Below the pieces are notes generated by a model. That model had not been told where the DNA came from, ran no database searches, and was given only the letters and a program-made list of their open reading frames with translations. The translations under genes and the position numbers were made by a program. From contig JAJZKL010000108.1 in NCBI GenBank assembly GCA_021804185.1, positions 1-5,372 of the forward strand: DNA of 5,372 nucleotides. The letters are read 5' to 3'. Shown in pieces: positions 1 to 5,034 of this stretch. Numbering within the stretch: position 1 is the stretch's first letter; each line of letters starts with the position of its first letter. Source of the stretch: Thermoplasmata archaeon (GTDB taxonomy: Archaea > Thermoplasmatota > Thermoplasmata > Thermoplasmatales > Thermoplasmataceae).

Positions 1-2
1 GC

Positions 3-221
3 CAAAATGATCCGGGAATAATGCAGCTTGTCGATTATGACCTGCCTGAAGCCGAGAGGCAGCTCCGGATATGGATGTCCAGGCATCCCGATGATTTTCT
101 GATCATAGGAAAGAATCCACTGGAACTGAAGATCTATCCTACAGCGTACAGTCATGATCCGGAGCAGAAGTCCCGGAAGGATGCATTCGTGCAAAGGAGA
201 AAGAGGAGGTATGGAAGATGA
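3..221 (+). CDS. Hypothetical protein, C-terminal part (5' end outside window)
   Basis: I do not recognise this protein. The reading frame is open from base 3 to the TGA at 219-221. The first in-frame ATG is at 21, but the only purine-rich stretch before it (GGGA at 14-17) is just three bases away, too close for a normal ribosome site, so the real start probably lies left of the window. The visible 72 residues are soluble, with a central Pro/Leu-rich stretch and a strongly basic tail (QRRKRRYGR) that could contact nucleic acid. Its stop overlaps the ATG at 218, the same ATGA coupling used throughout the operon downstream. No domain or catalytic motif is visible. If the ATG at 21 is the true start, the protein is 66 residues. 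Confidence 0.55.
   Translation, partial: QNDPGIMQLVDYDLPEAERQLRIWMSRHPDDFLIIGKNPLELKIYPTAYSHDPEQKSRKDAFVQRRKRRYGR
205..210 (+). promoter_or_regulatory. Strong ribosome binding site before the ATG at 218
   Basis: GGAGGT stands seven bases before the ATG at 218. It is the main reason to take the otherwise unconvincing ORF at 218-466 seriously, because it suggests that ribosomes initiate there. Confidence 0.5.
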
Positions 222-466
222 ACCCGCATTTTACTGCTTCGGAAATTAACATATATGAAAATACTGCAAATGGATATGCGCTGGAGAACCGCTCAGAGAT
301 TGTTTCAGGAATTTTCATATATATCAAATTCCCGAGGCAGACCTTCCGCAAAACCAGTAAAATTCTCTTTTTTCCGGAATTAAATAAATATTTAAAATAT
401 TTATTTATTTTCTATTTTTTCCTTATTTCTTTTCTTTCTGAAGGATCGGGAGGTTATCAGAGATGA
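218..466 (+). CDS. Doubtful small ORF spanning the AT-rich leader region
   Basis: For it: a GGAGGT site with good spacing, an ATGA overlap with the stop of the preceding gene, and a stop (TGA 464-466) overlapping the ATG of the next gene. Against it: residues from about 48 on are encoded by a low-complexity AT/T-rich stretch holding a palindrome and a pyrimidine tract, which translates into a run of Phe/Ile/Leu/Tyr resembling a membrane helix only because the DNA is T-rich. The N-terminal part matches no family I know. Either this is an 82-residue protein with one C-terminal membrane segment, or translation begins here and fades into a regulatory region. I favour the regulatory reading for 360-440 and hold the gene as possible only. 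Confidence 0.3.
   Translation: MNPHFTASEINIYENTANGYALENRSEIVSGIFIYIKFPRQTFRKTSKILFFPELNKYLKYLFIFYFFLISFLSEGSGGYQR
241..332 (+). repeat. Imperfect inverted repeat (arms 241-264 and 308-332)
   Basis: The left arm and the reverse complement of the right arm agree at about 20 of 25 positions. The core is a perfect 12-base match: ATATATGAAAAT at 251-262 against ATTTTCATATAT at 311-322. The arms are separated by about 45 bases. It could form a long-looped hairpin in RNA or be a pair of inverted binding sites for a regulator. It lies inside the doubtful ORF at 218-466. No function can be assigned. Confidence 0.4.
381..407 (+). promoter_or_regulatory. 27-nt AT-only palindrome, probable promoter/operator
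   Basis: TAAATAAATATTT at 381-393 is the exact reverse complement of AAATATTTATTTA at 395-407, with one central A at 394, giving a perfect 13-bp dyad of only A and T. It contains TTTAAAATA on the plus strand and TTTAAATA-like sequence on the minus strand, both resembling archaeal TATA boxes. It starts 82 bases before the ATG of the DNA-binding protein at 463, so transcription would begin roughly at 420-430 with a short leader. The symmetry also fits an operator for a dimeric repressor, and the adjacent gene encodes a likely ribbon-helix-helix protein. Promoter and autoregulation roles are inference. Confidence 0.5.
401..440 (+). terminator. T-rich tract, possible archaeal terminator or pyrimidine-rich leader
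   Basis: This stretch is mostly T on the plus strand, including runs of four and six T. Archaeal RNA polymerase commonly terminates at oligo-T runs without a hairpin, so the tract could end transcripts of the upstream genes before the operon at 463. The same bases would lie at the start of a transcript driven by the palindrome at 381-407, so a pyrimidine-rich leader is the alternative. Confidence 0.3.
448..454 (+). promoter_or_regulatory. Ribosome binding site of the operon's first gene
   Basis: GGGAGGT ends eight bases before the ATG at 463. This fixes the start of the DNA-binding protein and shows that the host uses strong Shine-Dalgarno pairing. Confidence 0.7.
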
Positions 467-1242
467 AGTCCAAGGCAGGAAGACCTACCATTGGAGACAG
501 AAAGCTGGTCCAGAGGATGGTAACATCTGATCCTGAGATAGAGGAGTTCCTGAGGAAGAATCCATCGGTAAACGCATCTGACATCTACAGGAGGGCAGTC
601 CGGAGCATGATGCCGAGGGATATTGATTCAATAAGATTATCCAAGCTGGCGGAGGAGATCTCGGAGATGAGGGTATCCCTCTCCATAAAGGAGGCTGAGT
701 ACAGCAGCCTCAAGAAGAGGGTTGAGGAGAGGGAGAAGCTCCAGCTTGACCTCAGGCTTGAGCAGGACTGCCATCCATGGTATCTCCGGTCACTGGTGCA
801 GTCTGGCGTCTTCAGGGTGATGAGAAGCGAATCCGTTGATCCTGTTGCCATGGTGATGGAGGAGATTCAGGCCGGTACAATCAGGGAATACGAGGTGGAG
901 ATATCAGACGGAAGGGCATCACTTACCGATAAGGCCACACCGCAGACAAGAAAACGATTAAGGCAGTTCCTCAGGGACAGAAACAACACTCTGATGCCCA
1001 TACCGTCAAGGGAATGGGTTGTACCGATACAGGACACCCTCAGGTCAGGATACAGCATATCCATTGAGTTCGACGAGTTCCAGAAGGAGTTCCTGCTGAA
1101 CCAGTCGATGGGCGACCTTCCTGTTGATTATTTCAGGAGATTCAAGCCTGTAATAATCCAGGAAAAGGTCAAATCTGAGGTGAAGGGCAGGATGGAACCA
1201 GCATACAGGCACATCACTCTTGAAACAGGGGGCGTGGCCTGA
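463..1242 (+). CDS. Ribbon-helix-helix-like DNA-binding protein with coiled coil
   Basis: 259 residues; start fixed by GGGAGGT eight bases upstream. The N-terminus (KAGRPTIGDRK, about 4-14) is basic with an AT-hook-like GRP. Residues about 15-50 fit a ribbon-helix-helix pattern: a short strand (LVQRMV), a helix, then an N-S/A-S-D-I-Y-R-R-A helix, as in archaeal plasmid and virus regulators. Residues about 58-100 are rich in Glu, Lys, Leu and Ile with heptad character and probably form a dimerising coiled coil. The C-terminal 150 residues (with a CHPWYLRSLVQSG segment near 103-115) match no family I know. It is the first gene of the operon and lies directly downstream of the AT palindrome, so autoregulation or a partition/replicon-maintenance role is plausible. 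Fold assignment is by pattern only; no membrane segment or catalytic motif is seen. Confidence 0.75.
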   Translation: MKSKAGRPTIGDRKLVQRMVTSDPEIEEFLRKNPSVNASDIYRRAVRSMMPRDIDSIRLSKLAEEISEMRVSLSIKEAEYSSLKKRVEEREKLQLDLRLEQDCHPWYLRSLVQSGVFRVMRSESVDPVAMVMEEIQAGTIREYEVEISDGRASLTDKATPQTRKRLRQFLRDRNNTLMPIPSREWVVPIQDTLRSGYSISIEFDEFQKEFLLNQSMGDLPVDYFRRFKPVIIQEKVKSEVKGRMEPAYRHITLETGGVA

Positions 1243-1397
1243 TGGCAAAGAAATGCGCATTCTGCGGAAAGCCGATAGATATCTATGCCGGGCACTACGT
1301 CAACTCCTATGGCGAAGCCTGGAAGATGTCCTCATACCATGAGGTGTGCTACAGGAAACTCATCCTTGAGAAAGCTGAAGGAGCTGATGTCCGGTGA
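1242..1397 (+). CDS. Zinc-finger miniprotein (C2HC), 51 residues
   Basis: This short gene starts at ATG 1242, overlapping the previous stop as TGATG, and ends at TGA 1395-1397, which overlaps the GTG start of the next gene. The 51-residue product has C5-x2-C8 (KKCAFCGKP) and H33-x2-C36 (YHEVCYRK), spaced as one treble-clef or LIM-like zinc knuckle. A short acidic helix follows. Similar one-knuckle proteins are common in archaeal viruses and plasmids, where they bind nucleic acid or proteins; no specific role can be read here. The tight overlaps on both sides, the codon usage matching its neighbours and the four zinc ligands make it a convincing real gene despite its size. Confidence 0.75.
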   Translation: MAKKCAFCGKPIDIYAGHYVNSYGEAWKMSSYHEVCYRKLILEKAEGADVR

Positions 1398-1666
1398 TTT
1401 CATTGTTCTCATTCTCAGAGAACTGGATGGACATTTCAGTGACAGATCCGGTCGCATTTGTTGACGAGGTCCAGGCCAGATATGCCGTCACAGGGGACTT
1501 CAAGAAGTTCATAGAACTAATAAGAAACGGACAGAAGGCTGACAGGTCGTTCCAGAAGGCTAAGAACGGAATAAAGCCGGGAGACTGGATAGTGAGACCG
1601 TATTCGCCATATCTCGTGCAAATTCTGAGGATGGCGGTTAAGAAGGGGAGGTTGAAGGAGAGATGA
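1394..1666 (+). CDS. Small hypothetical protein (GTG start)
   Basis: I do not recognise this protein. It is taken from GTG 1394, which overlaps the preceding TGA, has GGAG at about 1379-1382 upstream and gives 90 residues. ATG 1427 is an alternative start (79 residues) but has only a weak purine stretch before it. The product is soluble, mixed alpha/beta and basic at the C-terminus (KKGRLKER), with a KPGDWIVRPYSPYL segment at about 61-74 that looks like a beta-hairpin. No cysteines or catalytic motif are visible. Its stop is overlapped by the ATG of the next gene, so it is translated as part of the operon. The function is unknown. Confidence 0.65.
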   Translation: MISLFSFSENWMDISVTDPVAFVDEVQARYAVTGDFKKFIELIRNGQKADRSFQKAKNGIKPGDWIVRPYSPYLVQILRMAVKKGRLKER

Positions 1667-1902
1667 CCAGGAAATGCCAGATGTGCCATGGCCTCCTGGA
1701 TGAAGAGGTGAACTCGACAGTTTCAGTAATCGGTCCGGAGGACAACCTCAGGATGAATGTATGCGGGATCTGCGCTGCATCCGTATACGAATTCATCCTT
1801 GAGTATATTGATGACGTCAGGACAGGGTTCAGGGACCAGGACGAGCGATGGAAGCTGGACAGGGAGCCATGGAAGCAGAAGAAGCTGGAGGTCTTTGCAT
1901 GA
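1663..1902 (+). CDS. Small C4 zinc-finger protein
   Basis: The 79-residue product has two CxxC pairs, C5-x2-C8 (RKCQMCHG) and C34-x2-C37 (VCGIC), typical of a zinc ribbon or treble clef. A helix rich in Glu, Asp, Lys and Trp fills the C-terminal half (about 40-79) and may be a dimer or partner-binding surface. It starts at ATG 1663 (ATGA overlap with the previous stop), with GGGGAGG and GAAGGAG purine runs just upstream. It is the second tiny zinc-binding protein of the operon after the one at 1242. The fold suggests nucleic-acid or protein binding; the actual role is unknown. Confidence 0.75.
   Translation: MTRKCQMCHGLLDEEVNSTVSVIGPEDNLRMNVCGICAASVYEFILEYIDDVRTGFRDQDERWKLDREPWKQKKLEVFA
1887..1892 (+). 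promoter_or_regulatory. Ribosome binding site deciding the start at 1899
   Basis: GGAGGT ends six bases before ATG 1899. It favours this start over the in-frame ATG at 1848, which would overlap the previous gene by 55 bases instead of four. Confidence 0.7.
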
Positions 1903-2330
1903 CGGATCTGCTCATAATCAGCTGCTCCAGGACAAAGAAGCATCTTGATAACGTACCTGCCATTGAACTCTATGACGGCCAGGCATACAGGGTCATCAGG
2001 AAATCAGGTCACAATAACGTAAGCATACTGACAATTTCCGCCAAATATGGCCTGATAGGCGAGAACGACAGGATTTCATACTACGACCAGCTCATGACCA
2101 TATCAAGGGCCACAGAGCTGAGGGACCAGGTATCCTCCGGAATACTTAGAATTCTTTCCCAGGGGCATTTTCAGGGGATTTTTGTATACCTGGGCTCCCC
2201 CTATAACCTTGCAATTTCACGAGATCTCATTGAATACATGGACGAGCACCACAGTCTGCAGATAGCGTCAGGCTCAATAGGAAAGAGATTGCATCAGCTG
2301 AAGGAATGGCTGGGGGTGACTGAGAGATGA
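1899..2330 (+). CDS. DUF6884-like protein
   Basis: Start ATG 1899 is chosen for the GGAGGT six bases upstream and the ATGA overlap, giving 143 residues. The sequence resembles the DUF6884 type of small phage/plasmid protein: an N-terminal strand ending in a Ser/Cys/Lys motif (LLIISCSRTKK, 4-14), an ELYDGQAYR motif (23-31), the hallmark SAKYGLI (47-53) followed by YYDQLM (61-66), and a C-terminal G-x-I-G-K-R-L-x-x-L motif (125-134). This layout also recalls the YaaA (DUF328) family, which has a similar S-x-x-YGL...PY pattern. The biochemical activity of DUF6884 is not known to me; the conserved polar residues suggest a nucleotide- or base-binding pocket (inference). It is soluble, has no signal peptide, and is co-translated with zinc-finger proteins and, further on, DUF5131. 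Confidence 0.65.
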   Translation: MTDLLIISCSRTKKHLDNVPAIELYDGQAYRVIRKSGHNNVSILTISAKYGLIGENDRISYYDQLMTISRATELRDQVSSGILRILSQGHFQGIFVYLGSPYNLAISRDLIEYMDEHHSLQIASGSIGKRLHQLKEWLGVTER

Positions 2331-2581
2331 ACAAACTAAAATCGCTGAAAAGATTAATCGGAAAGGAGGTCACGGTGAGTTTTTCCATCAGCTTTGAGGA
2401 TGAAGGTGAAACCTACGGAAAAGCGGTCTTTGGCAGGCTGGTAGCTGCGGACAGGGATGGAATACTTATAGCCGACAGTGAGGGCAGCGCATGGTTTAAT
2501 TTGTATGATGTTCACAGCATACGGGAGGGAAACCATCTTGACCTCATGCATCTGGAAGTCCCGAAAACGGATGGTGATTGA
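2327..2581 (+). CDS. Small hypothetical protein, probably beta-barrel
   Basis: I do not recognise this protein. The 84-residue product has a basic N-terminus (MNKLKSLKRLIGK) and then alternating hydrophobic and polar residues that predict five or so beta strands, with a G-R-L-V-A-A-D-R-D-G-I-L-I turn and a NLYDVHSI strand. This pattern is compatible with an SH3- or Sm-like small barrel, but that is a guess from strand pattern alone. Start ATG 2327 overlaps the previous TGA and has GGGTGA about eight bases upstream. There are no cysteines, catalytic motifs or membrane segments. Confidence 0.6.
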   Translation: MNKLKSLKRLIGKEVTVSFSISFEDEGETYGKAVFGRLVAADRDGILIADSEGSAWFNLYDVHSIREGNHLDLMHLEVPKTDGD

Positions 2582-2583
2582 GA

Positions 2584-2856
2584 ATGGCGAACTTGAGTGA
2601 AAAGGAAAAACGCTTTTACCGGCTGTGGCTGGAGAACATCAAGGCTCAGATAGACGGGGATGAAACTCCTCCCAGGATCAGGCCGATGATAACAAGAATG
2701 GCTCCTCTAAGGCTATTTTTCTGGAGATACCGGAGAAATACGTCACACAACAGGGATATGGCAATGGAATTCATCGAACCCGTAAGGCAAAAGCTCAATG
2801 AGGTCACTGCCCTCATAAACGAGAAGCTGCAGGAAATAGAGGATGAGAAAAAATGA
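2584..2856 (+). CDS. Small basic helical protein, hypothetical
   Basis: The 90-residue product is strongly helical and basic in its first two thirds (EKEKRFYRLWLENIK near the start, FFWRYRRN in the middle) and ends in an acidic/basic helix (NEKLQEIEDEKK). I do not recognise a family. ATG 2584 is preferred because GGTGA at 2573-2577 lies six bases upstream; a TTG at 2578 is in frame and would add two residues with poorer spacing. The stop overlaps the ATG of the HNH gene at 2853. Before the HNH gene arrived, this gene may have been coupled directly to the DUF5131 gene. Confidence 0.6.
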   Translation: MANLSEKEKRFYRLWLENIKAQIDGDETPPRIRPMITRMAPLRLFFWRYRRNTSHNRDMAMEFIEPVRQKLNEVTALINEKLQEIEDEKK

Positions 2857-3527
2857 ACAAAACAAGGATATCATGGGCTGAATACATTTTCAAAGGATTC
2901 AAAACCTGCAATAAATGTGGTCAGTTATTGCCATTGTCTCTCTTCGACATGGATAGGAGTCATAAAGATCTACATACAACAATCTGCAAACAATGCAAAT
3001 ACAAACCAACAACAGATCGTATAGGAAAAAGAATCCGTAGAGAGATGAGAAAAAAAGGATTCCATCACTGTAGGATGTGCGAAAAGTGGCTACTTTTAGA
3101 GAACTTTTATCGTGCTCACGGATACTACAAAAATATCTGTAAATCATGTAGCAGGGTTTACGCCAGATTGAGATATGCAGAGAATATTTCTTATAGAACC
3201 GAGCGAAGATTACACGCACATGCCAGAAAGAGAATGACAGTAAAACCAGACCCGAAAGTTGTGAAAACCATATTTGCCTTAACGGACGGAAAATGTGTGT
3301 ATTGTGGAAGTCCAGCAAACACTTTAGATCATGTAGTGCCATTATCCAGAGGAGGCGACAGTGAAATGGGAAATTTAGTGCCTTGTTGCATTTCTTGTAA
3401 TTCAAGAAAAAAAGCAAAAAGCGTGTTCGAGTTCATAGATGCGAAAGTGTTTGCGTTGCCAGACGTATTTGAAGATATCATTTCTGTGGCCTTAGCTAAC
3501 GGCAGGGATTTGATATTATATGAATGA
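2853..3527 (+). CDS. HNH endonuclease with two N-terminal zinc fingers
   Basis: 224 residues. Zinc finger 1: C19-x2-C22 ... C45-x2-C48; zinc finger 2: C73-x2-C76 ... C96-x2-C99; both follow the C-x2-C ... F ... C-x2-C pattern of phage HNH proteins. After a basic linker (about 100-130) comes a complete HNH nuclease: C148-x2-C151, D159-H160, N174, C179-x2-C182 and N183 (CNSRKK). Such enzymes cut DNA with a metal ion, often as free-standing homing endonucleases. The gene is AT-rich (about 35-37% GC in two sampled lines) unlike its roughly 50% neighbours, with TGT and AAA codons, so it looks recently acquired. It occupies the ribosome site (GAGG near 2839) and ATGA overlap of the host operon, and its first 11 residues resemble the start of the downstream DUF5131 protein. 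Residues 110-128 are encoded by the 61-bp segment repeated inverted at the right edge. Confidence 0.88.
   Translation: MNKTRISWAEYIFKGFKTCNKCGQLLPLSLFDMDRSHKDLHTTICKQCKYKPTTDRIGKRIRREMRKKGFHHCRMCEKWLLLENFYRAHGYYKNICKSCSRVYARLRYAENISYRTERRLHAHARKRMTVKPDPKVVKTIFALTDGKCVYCGSPANTLDHVVPLSRGGDSEMGNLVPCCISCNSRKKAKSVFEFIDAKVFALPDVFEDIISVALANGRDLILYE
3178..3238 (+). repeat. 61-bp inverted repeat, left copy (inside HNH gene)
   Basis: The 61 bases are identical, base for base, to the reverse complement of 5312-5372. This copy encodes residues 110-128 of the HNH protein plus two bases of the next codon, the basic linker between the second zinc finger and the HNH domain. Identity stops abruptly at 3239 (A here, T in the other copy). 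The other end of the repeat cannot be located because the right copy runs into the window edge. Confidence 0.97.
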
Positions 3528-5034
3528 GACTAACATAAGCTGGACGGAATGGGCTGATGAGAACGGAATAGTAAGAAAGGGCTACACTTGGAACCCTGTA
3601 TCCGGATGCACCAAGGTATCGCCTGGCTGCCAGAATTGCTATGCGGAAGCCTGGTCGCACAGATGGCACAGGTCATTCGATGTGACCCTGCATCCCGAAA
3701 GATTGAGCCAGATCAGTAGAATACCTTCGGGCACAAAGGTATTCGTAAATTCCATGTCGGATTTATTTCACGACAAAGTCCTGGTGCCGTACAAACGATA
3801 TGCGTGGGAATGGGAAAGCCCCTACGAGTTTCTGGAGGGGGTTTTCAGGGCAATGGCATTCAGGCCCGATGTGACCTTCCAGATCCTTACAAAAAGACCT
3901 GAGAACCTGTTGAAGTTCTGGCTCCATCTGATTGACAAGTACGGTGCTAATGAGATAACGGAATGGTCAAAGACCCAGGGAAAGCACATATGGCTTGGGG
4001 TTTCGGTGGAAATGAAGCAGTATGCCCACAGGATCGTATCGCTCCGTGCCGTTCCCGGGTTTACGAAGTTTGTTTCATTTGAGCCGCTTATCGGCGACAT
4101 CGGGAACATTGATCTGACAGGGATTAAATGGATCATAATAGGAGGCGAATGTATTGCGAAAGGTACGAGAATTGCCACAAAGAACGGACCAAAGAGTATT
4201 GAATCTCTGACTGAAGATGATGAGGTCATTTCCTGTGACTATTCAATAACAAGCGATCAGCCTAGTTATAAAATTCAACATAGAGTCAAGGCTGAAACGG
4301 TCTATTCCCATATCAAACATTTATCATTAGCTGGAATCAAAGAGTCTCTAATTCTCGATACTAATACCAGGCAGATACAGTGCTCAGAAGACCATAAGTT
4401 CCTACGTTTGACAATAGAGAAGATTAAATTTGAACAAAGAATAAGACATCGCTACTCGTTTGAATGGGTACCCCTGAAGTATATAAGAAAAGGGGATTTG
4501 ATTTTGATAAGTAAATCTATCCCGGATAACGGCGTCCCTTTTAACTTGCCAGAACCATATGGCCAAACATCTGAAGAATTTATGACAATAATAGGTGCGT
4601 TTTTAGGGGATGGATGGATAAGACTACGTGAGAGAAGGAGGAGTGAAGTTTCCTTTGCGCTTCCAGAAGGTTCTAATAAACGCAATGTGCTTCTTCCACT
4701 TCTTATTAAATTCTTTGGTAAAGTATCAACACAAGATCCCAGAGGGATACAAGTTCATATATATAAAAATGAAGTGGCGAAACTATTTTGCAATCTTGAT
4801 TTAAATAAAAAGGCATTACAAAAGAGAATACCTGCATGGTGCTGGGGCTTGCCAAAGAGTCAGAGAGAAGCTTTACTCCAGGGGTATCTAATTACGGATG
4901 GAACGATTGAAAAAGCCACAGGCAGATGGAAGTTTGAGTCCCCAAATAAGGAACTGATTGAGGATTTTTATCAATTGGCTTTAACAATTGGGTTGCCTGC
5001 TCCTGATTTTCAGAGGGACAGGCTTTTCCGGTAA
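3520..5034 (+). CDS. DUF5131 (phage Gp37/Gp68) protein interrupted by truncated intein
   Basis: Residues 1-210 are the N-terminal extein of a DUF5131/Gp37Gp68 protein: ISWTEW, the TWNPVSGC signature, the three-cysteine motif C30-x6-C37-x2-C40 followed by YAE, then VFVNSMSDLFHD, FQILTKRPE, WLGVSVE, KFVSFEPLIGDI and WIIIGGE. The cysteine trio recalls radical-SAM [4Fe-4S] binding, but the reaction is unknown. Family members normally read GGESG at this point; here E210 is followed by C211 and an intein with a LAGLIDADG endonuclease. The intein's C-terminal splicing motifs and the whole C-extein are missing: from about residue 497 the frame runs into unrelated DNA and stops at 5032-5034. As written the product cannot splice into a full DUF5131 protein. 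The start overlaps the HNH stop by eight bases and has only a weak distant purine run (AGGGA near 3504), so translation probably depends on the HNH gene. Confidence 0.85.
   Translation: MNETNISWTEWADENGIVRKGYTWNPVSGCTKVSPGCQNCYAEAWSHRWHRSFDVTLHPERLSQISRIPSGTKVFVNSMSDLFHDKVLVPYKRYAWEWESPYEFLEGVFRAMAFRPDVTFQILTKRPENLLKFWLHLIDKYGANEITEWSKTQGKHIWLGVSVEMKQYAHRIVSLRAVPGFTKFVSFEPLIGDIGNIDLTGIKWIIIGGECIAKGTRIATKNGPKSIESLTEDDEVISCDYSITSDQPSYKIQHRVKAETVYSHIKHLSLAGIKESLILDTNTRQIQCSEDHKFLRLTIEKIKFEQRIRHRYSFEWVPLKYIRKGDLILISKSIPDNGVPFNLPEPYGQTSEEFMTIIGAFLGDGWIRLRERRRSEVSFALPEGSNKRNVLLPLLIKFFGKVSTQDPRGIQVHIYKNEVAKLFCNLDLNKKALQKRIPAWCWGLPKSQREALLQGYLITDGTIEKATGRWKFESPNKELIEDFYQLALTIGLPAPDFQRDRLFR
4150..5010 (+). 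mobile_element. Truncated intein with LAGLIDADG homing endonuclease
   Basis: The intein begins at Cys211 of the DUF5131 reading frame. Block A is CIAKGTRIATKNG; block B is QCSEDHKF, with His292 and Ser289 in place of the usual Thr of TxxH; the Hint N-part closes near VPLKYIRKGDLILI. The endonuclease has two LAGLIDADG-type motifs, FLGDG (361-365, Asp364) and LLQGYLITDG (452-461, Asp460), spaced as in double-motif enzymes, with a basic RLRERRR patch between. Both acidic catalytic residues are present, so the endonuclease core looks intact. Splicing blocks F and G, with the terminal His-Asn and the +1 residue, are absent. The segment is AT-rich (about 33% in one sampled line) against the extein at about 50%, fitting horizontal arrival. 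The 3' end is set by the change in composition and frame near 5005-5015. Confidence 0.85.

Noticed and set aside
1848..1898. Upstream in-frame ATG for the DUF6884-like protein
   Set aside because: It would add 17 Glu/Ala-rich residues encoded within the previous gene. The later ATG has GGAGGT six bases upstream and the operon's typical ATGA overlap, and the family's first strand begins just after it.
1757..1948. 63-residue plus-strand ORF bridging two genes
   Set aside because: It is a different frame over the zinc-finger gene and the start of the DUF6884-like gene. Its Ser/Gly/Thr-rich translation is a frame shadow.
2899..3417. 172-residue minus-strand ORF opposite the HNH gene
   Set aside because: It lies wholly antisense to a gene with three clear zinc/HNH motifs, is full of Phe/Leu/Tyr/Cys from reading AT-rich DNA backwards, and has no supporting context.
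2853..3527. HNH gene carried by a group I or group II intron
   Set aside because: I see no intron core or splice boundaries. The gene is preceded and followed directly by overlapping coding sequences, so a free-standing HNH gene is simpler.
3822..4229. 135-residue minus-strand ORF opposite DUF5131
   Set aside because: It is antisense to recognisable DUF5131 motifs and the intein start, with no family resemblance of its own.
4990..5034. Residues up to the stop at 5034 as the natural intein or DUF5131 C-terminus
   Set aside because: Inteins end in His-Asn or a similar pair followed by Cys/Ser/Thr. Here QRDRLFR is simply antisense of the end of the neighbouring nuclease gene.
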